From Flavobacteriales bacterium (GTDB taxonomy: Bacteria; Bacteroidota; Bacteroidia; Flavobacteriales_D; Crocinitomicaceae): a stretch of DNA of 64,000 bases. The stretch covers positions 1-64,000 of the forward strand of contig CANGJM010000014.1 of NCBI GenBank assembly GCA_947454525.1, read 5' to 3'. The position numbers and the translations under genes were made by a program. Every line of letters begins with the position of its first letter. The stretch's first letter is position 1. Shown piece by piece: positions 17,969 through 27,050 of the stretch. Below the pieces are notes generated by a model, which saw nothing but the letters and a program-made list of their open reading frames with translations, was not told the DNA's origin and did no database searches.

Positions 17969-18991
17969 ATGAACCCAGTAGAAATAAAAGAATTTGGACA
18001 ATTACCTGATGGTCAAATGGTTTATTCCTATTTATTGAAGAATAAGAATGGAATGTCCGTTGAGTTTATTTCCTACGGTGCCGTTATGCGTACATGCGTA
18101 CTGCCCGGAAAAGTAGGTTTGGATGTTGTCCTCGGTTTCGATTGCTTGGAAGATTATTTAAATTCCATGAACATGGAGAATCCACCCTACTTTGGTAGCA
18201 TGGTTGGGCGTTTCGCTGGTCGAATTCATGAAGGGATTTTCTCTCTGAATAACAAAGTCTATCAGCTAGGTAGAAATCATGGTGCACATCATTTGCATGG
18301 CGGAACCGATTCTTTCAGTCGTGCACTTTGGACAGCGGAACTTCAAACTTCTGAACAGGAGATTACCTTTACACACATGTGTCCTGCTGGCACAGAAGGT
18401 TTTCCTGGGGAATTAACGAGTTCACTCACCTATTCTTTGACAGACGAAAATGAACTGAAAATGTGCTTCAAAGCCGAATCTACAGAGGATACCATCATCA
18501 ATGTTACGCAACATCATTATTGGAATTTAGGTGGACACAATCAATCTGTCGATCATCAATCCATTCATTTGAATGCAACACATTACTTAGAAAAGAATAC
18601 AGATAATATTCCAACAGGAACTTTCGAGCAATGGTGCGCAAGGCCTATGCAGGAAGAACTAACGCATGAACTACGCGCTGGATTAGATCATACTTTTGTT
18701 ATTTCAGATCAATCGGAGATTCAAGCAACCTTAACGCATCCATCTAACGGATGGAAAATGTTGGTGAAGTCCAACCAGCCGGCAGCGCATCTATTCATTG
18801 GTTGTGGCTTGCCGGAAAACTTAAGAGGAAAAGAAGGTGTTTCCTATCATTCGGCAAGCGGAGTTTGCTTTGAAATGCAAAACTTTCCGGATGCTCCAAA
18901 TCATGAACATTTTCCTTCGAGCGTCCTTCGAAAAGATGAAGTCTACGAAAATAATACGACCTTTCACTTTGTAAATCAAGACCATGAATAA
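17969..18991 (+). CDS. galM: aldose 1-epimerase (galactose mutarotase)
   Basis: This 340-residue enzyme interconverts alpha and beta anomers of galactose, feeding galactokinase. Family motifs are FGSMVGRFAGRIHEG, HHLHGG, NVTQHHYWNLGG (catalytic His), GLDHTFVIS (substrate Asp) and GVCFEMQNFPDAPN (catalytic Glu). It is the first gene of a six-gene galactan/galactose operon, and its last codons overlap the start of the GH53 gene by 8 bp. A sequence 7/8 identical to the -7 box (TACTTTTC) occurs upstream. Confidence 0.94.
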   Translation: MNPVEIKEFGQLPDGQMVYSYLLKNKNGMSVEFISYGAVMRTCVLPGKVGLDVVLGFDCLEDYLNSMNMENPPYFGSMVGRFAGRIHEGIFSLNNKVYQLGRNHGAHHLHGGTDSFSRALWTAELQTSEQEITFTHMCPAGTEGFPGELTSSLTYSLTDENELKMCFKAESTEDTIINVTQHHYWNLGGHNQSVDHQSIHLNATHYLEKNTDNIPTGTFEQWCARPMQEELTHELRAGLDHTFVISDQSEIQATLTHPSNGWKMLVKSNQPAAHLFIGCGLPENLRGKEGVSYHSASGVCFEMQNFPDAPNHEHFPSSVLRKDEVYENNTTFHFVNQDHE

Positions 18992-20033
18992 ACAACTCCT
19001 CATTATTTTACTGCTTTCCATCGTTGGAATCTCGGCATCCTGTAAAGACAAAAACAAACCAAAACCACCTACTCCACCGGTGGCGACTGATTATTTGGCA
19101 AAGGGTGGCGATGTCAGTTGGTTACCTCAAATGGAAGCAACAGGATTTAAGTTCTTTGAATCCGACGGAACAGAGACTGACTGTTTGGAAATCTTGAAAA
19201 ACAGAGGAATGAACACGGTCCGTCTGCGCGTTTTTGTTCATCCGTCCAACAATCCACAAAGTGGACACTGTTCAAAAGAAGAAACGGTTGCCATGGCTGT
19301 TCGCGCCAAGAATTTAGGAATGAAAGTCATGATTGATTTTCATTATTCTGATACTTGGGCGGATCCAGCGAATCAAACAAAACCAGCCGCTTGGGCGAAT
19401 TGTACGTTTGCCGCACTGAAGGATTCTGTTTACCAACACACGTACGATGTTTTGTCCGCATTGAAAACAGCCGGAGTCACTCCGACATGGGTTCAAATTG
19501 GAAATGAAATTCCTAGTGGCATGCTTTGGCCGGAAGGGTCGTATACGAATTTTGGTCAATTGTCCGCACTTGTGAATAAAGGATACGACGCAACAAAGGA
19601 CATCGATCCTACAATCAAAGTCATCGTGCACATCGACAAAGGAAATGACAATGCTCGTTTCCGTTGGTTCTTTGATTTAGCAGTCGCAAATGGAATGAAA
19701 TTCGATGTCATCGGTGCATCCTACTATCCGTATTGGCTAGGATCAGACTACACCGTAACGATTAATGATTTAGAAACAAACTTGAACGATATGGTCACGC
19801 GCTACGATAAAGACGTCATGGTTGTGGAAGTTGGTGGTGATTATACGTTGGTTCAAAATACTCAGGATATGTTGACTCAAGTTATTTCAATCGTGCGTGG
19901 AATTCCAGGTCAACGAGGACTCGGAGTGATTTATTGGGAACCGGAAGGCGCGAAATCATGGAGTAATTATCAATTGAATTGTTGGCAGAACAACGGAAAA
20001 CCTTCAACGGCACTAGATGCCTTCTTTAATTAA
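18984..20033 (+). CDS. GH53 endo-beta-1,4-galactanase, lipoprotein
   Basis: This 349-residue protein carries a lipoprotein signal (MNKQLLIILLLSIVGISASC). A proline-rich linker then leads to a GH53 TIM barrel: KGGDVSWLPQMEATG, NTVRLRVFVHP, MKVMIDFHYSDTWADPANQ, WVQIGNE (acid/base Glu, about 174), and MVVEVGGDY (nucleophile Glu, about 281). GH53 enzymes cut beta-1,4-galactan side chains of pectin. Lipidation suggests attachment to the outer membrane. Its position between galM and a GH2 enzyme shows a route from polymer to galactose. Confidence 0.93.
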   Translation: MNKQLLIILLLSIVGISASCKDKNKPKPPTPPVATDYLAKGGDVSWLPQMEATGFKFFESDGTETDCLEILKNRGMNTVRLRVFVHPSNNPQSGHCSKEETVAMAVRAKNLGMKVMIDFHYSDTWADPANQTKPAAWANCTFAALKDSVYQHTYDVLSALKTAGVTPTWVQIGNEIPSGMLWPEGSYTNFGQLSALVNKGYDATKDIDPTIKVIVHIDKGNDNARFRWFFDLAVANGMKFDVIGASYYPYWLGSDYTVTINDLETNLNDMVTRYDKDVMVVEVGGDYTLVQNTQDMLTQVISIVRGIPGQRGLGVIYWEPEGAKSWSNYQLNCWQNNGKPSTALDAFFN

Positions 20034-20037
20034 GTCT

Positions 20038-22380
20038 ATGCGTAATTTATTCTTCTTTTCATTTCTTTTCTCCGTTGTTTCATCTTTTGGCCAAGCGAGA
20101 AAAGTCACTTCCTTTAATTCGGATTGGGAGTTTTTGCGAGCGGACGTGAAAGACAGTCCGATCTTTCATAATTGGGAAAAAGTAACGCTTCCGCATACCG
20201 CTCGATTGGAATCAAAAGTAGTGGTTTCCCAATTTCAAGGTGACTGTGTTTACCGCAAATCCTTTTATTGTCCGCTCAAGAAAGATGAATTAGCTTTTTT
20301 GTACTTCGAAGGTGTCATGATGACGGCAGCTGTTTACTTGAATGGAACGTGGATGACAACCCATGAAGGTGGTTATCTTCCGTTTACTGTGGACTTAACC
20401 TCTGAATTAAAAAGTGGCAAAAATGTCATTGAAGTACGTGTAAACAATGAAGATAATCCACAAATCCCACCGGGAAAACCCTTAAAGGACCTAGATTTCA
20501 ATTATTACGGTGGAATTTACCGAAATGTGAAACTCATCAAAACGAATGACATTCACATCACCGATGCTGTCCATGAAAACATCCCAGGTTCTGGAGGCCT
20601 ATTTGTGAATTTTTATTCCTTCAAAGCATCCACTGCGAAAGCACAAGTTCTTGTTCATGTCAAAAATGAATCAAACCATTCAGCCAAGATCAGAGTCGAA
20701 ACAACGATTACAGATGGAAAAGGATATTCTAACCGAACCATTTCTACCACGAATGAATTAGCAGGAAATACGAGTCAACAAGTCAAATCAGAAGTGAATG
20801 TTGCTCACGCTGAACTGTGGAGTCCGAGTCATCCGTTTTTGTACGATTTGACTGTTCGCGTATTCAAAGACAATAAATTGGTGGACGAACAACACCAAAA
20901 AGTCGGCATTCGTTTCTTTGAATTAAAAGATGATGGTTTTTACTTAAATGGTTCGAAATTCGAACTATCAGGCACGAATCGTCATCAGGAATACCCGTTT
21001 GTCGGTTATGCCCTTTCGGATAATGCCAACTGGCGCGATGCTGTCATGATTAAAAATGCTGGATTCAATTTTGTGCGACTTTCCCATTATCCACAGTCGG
21101 AATCATTTTTGAATGCTTGTGATGAACTTGGATTGATTGTCATGGATTGTTTGCCTGGCTGGCAATACATGGGAGATTCTACGTTTCAAGTGAACGTCAA
21201 ACAGAATTTACGCGACATGGTTCGACGCGACCGTAATCGTACCTGTGTCCTGTTTTGGGAGAATTCCTTGAATGAAACGTGGATGGAACCATCATTTACA
21301 AAAGAATTAAATGACATTCTGGACGAAGAAATGCCGTTTTATTCGATTAGTTGCAGTTGGATTGATGATCCATCTTACGATTTGTTTATTCCTGCACGTC
21401 AACACGCCAAAGCTCCAGTTTATTGGAATTCCTATCAAAATGGAACGAAACACATCCTCGTTGCGGAATACGGCGATTGGGAATATTATGCACAAAACGC
21501 TGGATTTCAACAAAGTACTTTTTCCGATTTAAAAGAAGAGGAACGGACATCGCGTCAGTTGCGTTCCGATGGTGAGAAACGTCTGTTGCAGCAAGCGTTC
21601 AACTTTCAGGAAGCGAGTAATTCAAATCACCAAGGGGAACGAATCATCGGTGAAGCCAATTGGTTGATGTTCGATTACAACCGCGGTTATAGTCCGGACT
21701 TGGAATCCTCTGGAATTGCGGATATCTTTAGGATTCCGAAATTCTCCTACGATTTTTACAAAAGTCAAGTATCTCCTATGGATTCATTGCGTGATCCGCG
21801 TTTAGAATCCGGTTATAATTTAGGTTTTGCTACTTTCTGGACTCCTGAATCTCCGCTTGATGTGACCGTATTTAGTAACGTAGAAGAAGTGAAATTGTAT
21901 GTAAACGATTCCTTGATTGGACGCCAAAAACCGACCATCAATTCCTTTAGTGATCATTTAAATCATCCACCTTTTCATTTTCAAGTTTCGAAATTTGTTC
22001 CGGGAAAGTTAACGGCTGTTGGATATGCGAATAATAAAGAAGTCGCTTTCCGTCAAGTGTTTACTCCAGGAATCCCAAATGGCATGAACATGGATATCGT
22101 AACGGAAGGCATTCCAATTGCTAAAGATCAAATGGATATGGTTTTTGTGCGGGCTTTCGTTACATCAAATGAAATACTCGTTCCTACCGCTGAAGAGGCA
22201 TTCACTTTCAAAATCATCAAAGGAAAAAATGCCACCTTAATTGGTGAGAATCCCGTAAAGTCCGAGGCGGGAATTGCATCGATACTTCTAAAGACAGAAG
22301 GATTCCATGATGAAATTCAGATTGAAGCAAGTTCGCCCAAACTAGGAACGATGGTATTCATTTTAGCACCAGAAAAATGA
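20038..22380 (+). CDS. GH2-family beta-galactosidase
   Basis: The protein has 780 residues from ATG 20038, with a signal peptide (MRNLFFFSFLFSVVSSFGQ), so it is likely periplasmic. The sugar-binding jelly roll, Ig-like domain and TIM barrel of GH2 follow in order. The FYLNGSKFELSGTNRHQEYPFVG block, WENSLNETW (acid/base Glu, about 412) and ILVAEYGDW (nucleophile Glu, about 475) are visible, with a further Ig-like C-terminal part. It probably trims galacto-oligosaccharides made by the GH53 enzyme. Its stop codon overlaps the galK start. Confidence 0.92.
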   Translation: MRNLFFFSFLFSVVSSFGQARKVTSFNSDWEFLRADVKDSPIFHNWEKVTLPHTARLESKVVVSQFQGDCVYRKSFYCPLKKDELAFLYFEGVMMTAAVYLNGTWMTTHEGGYLPFTVDLTSELKSGKNVIEVRVNNEDNPQIPPGKPLKDLDFNYYGGIYRNVKLIKTNDIHITDAVHENIPGSGGLFVNFYSFKASTAKAQVLVHVKNESNHSAKIRVETTITDGKGYSNRTISTTNELAGNTSQQVKSEVNVAHAELWSPSHPFLYDLTVRVFKDNKLVDEQHQKVGIRFFELKDDGFYLNGSKFELSGTNRHQEYPFVGYALSDNANWRDAVMIKNAGFNFVRLSHYPQSESFLNACDELGLIVMDCLPGWQYMGDSTFQVNVKQNLRDMVRRDRNRTCVLFWENSLNETWMEPSFTKELNDILDEEMPFYSISCSWIDDPSYDLFIPARQHAKAPVYWNSYQNGTKHILVAEYGDWEYYAQNAGFQQSTFSDLKEEERTSRQLRSDGEKRLLQQAFNFQEASNSNHQGERIIGEANWLMFDYNRGYSPDLESSGIADIFRIPKFSYDFYKSQVSPMDSLRDPRLESGYNLGFATFWTPESPLDVTVFSNVEEVKLYVNDSLIGRQKPTINSFSDHLNHPPFHFQVSKFVPGKLTAVGYANNKEVAFRQVFTPGIPNGMNMDIVTEGIPIAKDQMDMVFVRAFVTSNEILVPTAEEAFTFKIIKGKNATLIGENPVKSEAGIASILLKTEGFHDEIQIEASSPKLGTMVFILAPEK

Positions 22381-23561
22381 TGGATATTTCAACTGCACTC
22401 ATCCGGGAATTAAGTTTAAACTTCAAAGCGCAATTTGGAAAGAGCCCTGCCCTACTTGTCTTTGCACCAGGACGCATCAACTTAATCGGTGAACACATCG
22501 ACTACAACGACGGATTCGTTTGTCCAGCAGCGATTGACAAATATGTAGGCTTTGCACTTGGACCTTCTTCAACCGAGAAATCCATCGTACTCGCTCAAGA
22601 CCTTGAAGAAGAATTTCATTTCGATGCGCAGGAAGATTTTCAGGCGGATCAACACCATTGGACAAATTACATCAAAGGAGTCTTACATCAATTTTCGGGA
22701 ATGGAGATTCCACCGTTTCAACTTGTTTTTCGAAGCAGTATTCCAATCGGCGCCGGACTTTCCTCCTCTGCAGCCTTGAGTTGTGGATTCGCTTACGCAT
22801 TAAATGAGTGGACAAAAGCAGGGAAGTCCAAAAAGGAATTGGCGCTCATCGGACAGCGAACAGAACACGAGTTTGCCGGAGTAAACTGCGGACTAATGGA
22901 TCAATTTGCCAGCGTTTTTGGTCAAAAGGATTCCTTTATTCTTATGGATTGTCAAGATTTGTCCTTGAATTTCGTTCATGCGGAATTGGAAAACAGTACA
23001 TTTTTACTCATTGATTCCTGTGTGAAACACGATTTAGCGGAATCAGCATACAACCAACGTCGTTCCGAATGCGAACATGCGCTTGCAATCGTAAAACAAA
23101 CTTTTCCGGAAGTCACTTCATTTCGTCAATGTGAAATGAGACATTTAGAATCATCACGTGAGCAAATGGGAGAAATCTCCTTTCGACGTGCTTCGTATGT
23201 CGTTGCAGAAATTGAACGTGTGCATTTAGCGATGTCAGCACTAAAAAACAAGGACGAACAGTTGCTCGGAAACATATTAAATCAAACACATGAAGGACTT
23301 TCCACTCAATACGATGTCAGTTGTGCTGAACTCGATTTTTTACAGCAAAGTGCCGTAAATCACAAAGATGTCCTCGGCGCACGAATGATGGGTGGTGGAT
23401 TCGGCGGATGCTTGTTGGTTCTGCACAAAAAGGACAGTCAACATTCCGTGATTAAAGCACTTACGCGTGATTTTTTAGCAAAATTCGGAATCGAAGCAAA
23501 AGCGTATCCAATCAACATTAGTCAAGGAATTCAACACCTCGCATGGCATGAACAAGTTTAA
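22377..23561 (+). CDS. galK: galactokinase
   Basis: This 394-residue GHMP kinase phosphorylates galactose at C1. It has the galactokinase signature GRINLIGEHIDYNDGFVCPAAI, the ATP loop PIGAGLSSSAALS (motif 2), CGLMDQFASVFG with the catalytic Asp region, and GARMMGGGFGGC (motif 3). Two ATG codons lie in tandem (22377 and 22380); the first overlaps the GH2 stop. The end overlaps galT by 14 bp. Confidence 0.96.
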   Translation: MMDISTALIRELSLNFKAQFGKSPALLVFAPGRINLIGEHIDYNDGFVCPAAIDKYVGFALGPSSTEKSIVLAQDLEEEFHFDAQEDFQADQHHWTNYIKGVLHQFSGMEIPPFQLVFRSSIPIGAGLSSSAALSCGFAYALNEWTKAGKSKKELALIGQRTEHEFAGVNCGLMDQFASVFGQKDSFILMDCQDLSLNFVHAELENSTFLLIDSCVKHDLAESAYNQRRSECEHALAIVKQTFPEVTSFRQCEMRHLESSREQMGEISFRRASYVVAEIERVHLAMSALKNKDEQLLGNILNQTHEGLSTQYDVSCAELDFLQQSAVNHKDVLGARMMGGGFGGCLLVLHKKDSQHSVIKALTRDFLAKFGIEAKAYPINISQGIQHLAWHEQV

Positions 23562-24594
23562 TCAGGACATACATCCTCACCGACGTTACAATCCACTTTT
23601 GGATGAATGGATTCTCGTTTCTCCACAGCGCGCATTTCGTCCGTGGCAAGGACAAACCGAAGTGTTGAATGAGGAACAACGCCCAAGTCACGACGAAAAC
23701 TGTTATTTGTGTCCGGGAAATCAGCGTTCCAATGGAATTCGAAATGAAGCATACGCATCGACCTTTGTGTTTGAAAATGATTTCTCTGCATTGATGAAAG
23801 AAACTGTTGATCAATTAGATACAGATTCGAATTTCTTTCAAAGCAAGGCAGAGCGAGGAATCAATAAAGTGGTGTGTTTTTCGCCCAATCATGCCTTGAC
23901 TTTGGCAGAAATGTCTATTCAAGAATTGCTGTCCATCGTCGAAACATGGACGAACGAATACAAATCACTCAGTTCCTTGGATTACATCAAACACGTACAG
24001 ATTTTTGAAAACAAAGGAAGCGTAATGGGCTGTAGCAATCCGCATCCACACGGACAAATTTGGGCGCAAGAATCGATTCCCACGCAAGTTGCAAAAACCC
24101 ACCAACAGCTTTTGAATTATCACAAAAAGCATGGTAGTTCAATGCTATTGGATTATGTTAAAGAAGAAACTGGGAAGCAAGAACGCTTGATTTCAGAGAA
24201 CGAGCACTTTGTTTTGTTGGTTCCTTTCTGGGCAACGTGGCCCTTTGAAACCATGATAGTCAGTAAATTTCCTTGTGAGAATCTGACTGAATTGAATCCA
24301 GCGCAACAATTGAGTTTTGCCGAGATGATTCAATGTATAACCGTTAAATACGACAACCTATTTCACTGCTCCTTCCCCTATTCAGCTGGGATTCATCAAG
24401 CGCCAACGGATGGAGAGAATCATCCAGAATGGACCATGCATATGCATTTTTACCCTCCACTTTTACGCAGTGCTAGCGTGAAGAAATTCCAAGTGGGTTA
24501 TGAAATGTTGGGTGAAGCACAACGGGACATTACACCAGAACAAAGCGCGGAAAGACTCCGCTCACTTTCAACGATACATTATAAAACGACCTAA
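23548..24594 (+). CDS. galT: galactose-1-phosphate uridylyltransferase
   Basis: The protein has 348 residues. The HIT-like catalytic motif is SNPHPHGQIWA with the nucleophilic His. Other signs are HRRYNPLLDEWILVSPQRAFRPWQGQ, CYLCPGNQRSNG (zinc-site cysteines) and HMHFYPPLLRS near the end. It moves UMP from UDP-glucose to galactose-1-phosphate in the Leloir pathway. UDP-galactose 4-epimerase (galE) is not in this window. Confidence 0.96.
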   Translation: MNKFNQDIHPHRRYNPLLDEWILVSPQRAFRPWQGQTEVLNEEQRPSHDENCYLCPGNQRSNGIRNEAYASTFVFENDFSALMKETVDQLDTDSNFFQSKAERGINKVVCFSPNHALTLAEMSIQELLSIVETWTNEYKSLSSLDYIKHVQIFENKGSVMGCSNPHPHGQIWAQESIPTQVAKTHQQLLNYHKKHGSSMLLDYVKEETGKQERLISENEHFVLLVPFWATWPFETMIVSKFPCENLTELNPAQQLSFAEMIQCITVKYDNLFHCSFPYSAGIHQAPTDGENHPEWTMHMHFYPPLLRSASVKKFQVGYEMLGEAQRDITPEQSAERLRSLSTIHYKTT

Positions 24595-24596
24595 AC

Positions 24597-26267
24597 ATGC
24601 ATACTTTATCTACTACTGATTTCCTTGTATTTTTTGTCTACTTCGTCATCATTGTCGGATATGGCTTTTGGATTTACAAACGAAAACAAAAAGAATCCTT
24701 GAATAGCCAAGATTACTTTTTAGCCGAAGGGTCCTTGACTTGGTGGGCAATTGGCGCGTCCTTGATTGCCAGCAACATTAGTGCGGAACAATTCATTGGC
24801 ATGAGCGGCAGTGGATTTAAAATGGGCTTAGCAATCGCAACGTATGAATGGATGTCCGCAGCGGTGTTGATTCTTGTTGCAGTGTTTTTCATGCCCGTTT
24901 ATTTGAAGAATAAAATCTCCACAATGCCGCAGTATCTGAAGAAGCGCTACAATGGACAAGTAGCCATGATCATGGCGGTGTTTTGGTTGATGTTGTATGT
25001 GTTTGTTAACCTAACAGCCATTCTATACTTAGGTGCTTTAGCGATTAGCAGCATCTCCGGTTTGAACTTGTTTTTCTGCATGGCATTCTTAGCGATTTTC
25101 GCCGTAATTATTACACTTGGTGGCATGAAAGTGATTGGATATACGGATGTCATTCAAGTATTCTTTTTGATCCTCGGAGGATTGGTGACTACTTATTTGG
25201 CAGTGGATTTGGTTGCGAAAGAGTTTGGTGGATCAGGGGTTTTCGATGGATTAAGCTATTTAAAAAGTCACGCTGGAGATCATTTCCATATGATATTCGA
25301 TAAATCTAATTCTAACTACATGGACCTTCCTGGTTTGTCTGTTTTAATTGGCGGTATGTTAATCATTAATTTGAATTATTGGGGCTGCAATCAATACATT
25401 ACCCAACGAGCTTTGGGAGCGGACTTAAAAACAGCGCGTGGTGGAATCCTGTTTGCCGCATTTTTAAAATTGTTGATGCCGGTGATTGTTGTCCTGCCGG
25501 GAATTGCAGCATACGTTCTTTATCAAAACGGACATTTTCAAACCGAGATGTTGCAAGGTGGTGAGTTAAATCCTGATCGAGCTTATCCAGTGTTGCTAAA
25601 TTTATTGCCATCTGGCTTGAAAGGATTGTCCTTTGCGGCTTTGACAGCTGCGATTGTTGCTTCATTAGCTGGAAAAGCGAACAGCATTGCAACGATATTC
25701 ACGTTGGACATTTACCAAACGAAAATCAAACCCGAAGCCACGGAGAAAACCTTGGTAAACGTCGGGAAAATATCGATTGTTGTGGCGATGTTAATTGCCA
25801 TGGCTGTTTCACCGTTTTTAGGAATCGATAAAAAAGGTGGATTCCAGTACATTCAAGAGTACACAGGTTTTGTTAGTCCGGGGATTTTCGCGATGTTCAT
25901 CTTTGGTTTCTTTTGGAAAAAAACGACGTCGAATGCAGCTTTGTTTGCAACAATTGGCGGATTCCTTTTCTCCATTTTACTCAAATTCCTTCCACTTGTT
26001 GTTTCCTTGAGAAGCTTGAATCCAATGGGATTCGCGGTAAAAAATGCGCATGGCGTTTATGAAATTCCATTCATTGACCGCATGGGCTTTGTCTTTGTAC
26101 TTTGTGCAATTGGAATGATCGTTATTAGCTTAAGAGAAACGAAACGTGGAATTATTCCAAATGCCATGGAAATTGATCGAAGCATGTTCAGAATGTCCAA
26201 CGGTTTCATCATTGGAATGCTTGTGATCCTTTCCTTGCTTGTGTCGCTTTACACGATATTCTGGTAG
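24597..26267 (+). CDS. sodium/sugar symporter (SSS/SGLT family)
   Basis: This 556-residue membrane protein has about 14 hydrophobic helices. Family signs include SLTWWAIGASLIASNISAEQFIGMSGSGFKMG, WMSAAVLILVAVFFMPVYLKNKISTMPQYLKKRY and GLKGLSFAALTAAIVASLAGKANSIATIFTLDIY, the sodium-binding helix region. It matches SGLT-type galactose/glucose transporters such as Vibrio SGLT. It starts 2 bp after galT and closes the operon, so galactose uptake is the likely job. Confidence 0.93.
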   Translation: MHTLSTTDFLVFFVYFVIIVGYGFWIYKRKQKESLNSQDYFLAEGSLTWWAIGASLIASNISAEQFIGMSGSGFKMGLAIATYEWMSAAVLILVAVFFMPVYLKNKISTMPQYLKKRYNGQVAMIMAVFWLMLYVFVNLTAILYLGALAISSISGLNLFFCMAFLAIFAVIITLGGMKVIGYTDVIQVFFLILGGLVTTYLAVDLVAKEFGGSGVFDGLSYLKSHAGDHFHMIFDKSNSNYMDLPGLSVLIGGMLIINLNYWGCNQYITQRALGADLKTARGGILFAAFLKLLMPVIVVLPGIAAYVLYQNGHFQTEMLQGGELNPDRAYPVLLNLLPSGLKGLSFAALTAAIVASLAGKANSIATIFTLDIYQTKIKPEATEKTLVNVGKISIVVAMLIAMAVSPFLGIDKKGGFQYIQEYTGFVSPGIFAMFIFGFFWKKTTSNAALFATIGGFLFSILLKFLPLVVSLRSLNPMGFAVKNAHGVYEIPFIDRMGFVFVLCAIGMIVISLRETKRGIIPNAMEIDRSMFRMSNGFIIGMLVILSLLVSLYTIFW

Positions 26268-26268
26268 T

Positions 26269-26559
26269 TTAGATAATCTCTACGAGTAATCTACGTTGCA
26301 AGCCAATTTCTACCAATTTGAAAAAGGTAGAAAATTGAATATCGCTCATCCCGCGCTCAATACGCGAGATGTAGCTCTTCTTTGTGCCGGTTCTTTCGGC
26401 TAATTGTTCTTGTGATAACTTCGCTTCTTTTCGCGCAGCTTTGAGTTGTTCGCCAAGGCGAAATGCAATGGACTCACGATCGAATTGATCGCGTTTTTCA
26501 CTGCCTCTAGAGCCATATTTGGCCTGCAATAATTCTTCAAATGTGCTAATCTTTTCCAT
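26269..26559 (-). CDS. XRE-family antitoxin (HigA-like)
   Basis: The protein has 96 residues. The helix-turn-helix is at about 32-85 (AFRLGEQLKAARKEAKLSQEQLAERTGTKKSYISRIERGMSDIQFSTFFKLVEIGL). It lies downstream of, and overlaps by 14 bp, a RelE/HigB-like toxin gene, the toxin-first order of HigBA systems. It would neutralise the toxin and repress their shared promoter. Confidence 0.9.
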   Translation of the reverse strand: MEKISTFEELLQAKYGSRGSEKRDQFDRESIAFRLGEQLKAARKEAKLSQEQLAERTGTKKSYISRIERGMSDIQFSTFFKLVEIGLQRRLLVEII

Positions 26560-26887
26560 GGCTGTATTCTTTTTTAAGTTTTTCTGCTAATCGAATTTCT
26601 TTACTTGGTGTTTTTTGAGATTTCTTCACGAAACAGTTCGTGAGGATAATCAGTTCTTCTTTTTCTTTGAAACAAAGTATGCGGATAATCTTTTCACTGG
26701 TTAACACGCGTACTTCATAGATTCCATTAGTTGAAACAAGTTTCTTAAAGAATTTCACGGGTACTTCTCTTTCGAAACGGATGTAATCTAAGATGTAATC
26801 GATTTTTGTTTGAACCTTCGGTGATTGATCAAAGTAAATGCTTAAAAAACGCTCTTTATAAAATCTAAATTCTCTTATGTTCTCCAA
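26546..26887 (-). CDS. RelE/HigB-like toxin (phage Gp49-like)
   Basis: The protein has up to 113 residues. The pattern VQTKIDYILDYIRFEREVPVKFFKKLVSTNGIYEVRVLTSEKIIRILCFKEKEELIILTNCFVKKSQKTPSKEIRLAEKLKKEY matches the Gp49/HigB fold with its late KK-x-x-KTP-x-x-EI-x-x-A signature. Such toxins are ribosome-dependent mRNA nucleases. No ATG is available near the 5' end; the frame opens at TTG 26887, which also lies in a perfect -7 box, so the exact start is uncertain and a non-ATG codon may be used. Confidence 0.85.
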   Translation of the reverse strand: MENIREFRFYKERFLSIYFDQSPKVQTKIDYILDYIRFEREVPVKFFKKLVSTNGIYEVRVLTSEKIIRILCFKEKEELIILTNCFVKKSQKTPSKEIRLAEKLKKEYSHGKD

Positions 26888-26892
26888 AGTTA
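26885..26892 (-). promoter_or_regulatory. -7 promoter box of the toxin-antitoxin pair
   Basis: TAACTTTG on the minus strand matches TAnnTTTG and overlaps both the apparent TTG start and the dyad at 26889-26906. Confidence 0.45.
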
Positions 26893-26906
26893 ACTATTTA
26901 GTTTAC
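26889..26906. promoter_or_regulatory. dyad, candidate operator of the toxin-antitoxin pair
   Basis: GTTAACTATTTAGTTTAC is an 18-bp inverted repeat with 7 of 9 pairs matched. It overlaps the -7 box, as expected if the XRE antitoxin represses its own promoter. Confidence 0.45.
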
Positions 26907-27026
26907 ATTTTATAACAATTACCCAATTTTTTTTTAAAAAAAACCACGGAATAGCATAACGTAGGTTTTTCATAAAATATTTTATCTGATATGCTTGTTC
27001 GTTCATTAAGTAGCTTTTATTGTGTG

Positions 27027-27034
27027 TATATTTG
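27027..27034 (+). promoter_or_regulatory. -7 promoter box for the GH13 gene
   Basis: TATATTTG, an exact TAnnTTTG match, lies 16 bp before the ATG at 27051. Confidence 0.5.
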
Positions 27035-27050
27035 AGGCTAAACTCCTTTT

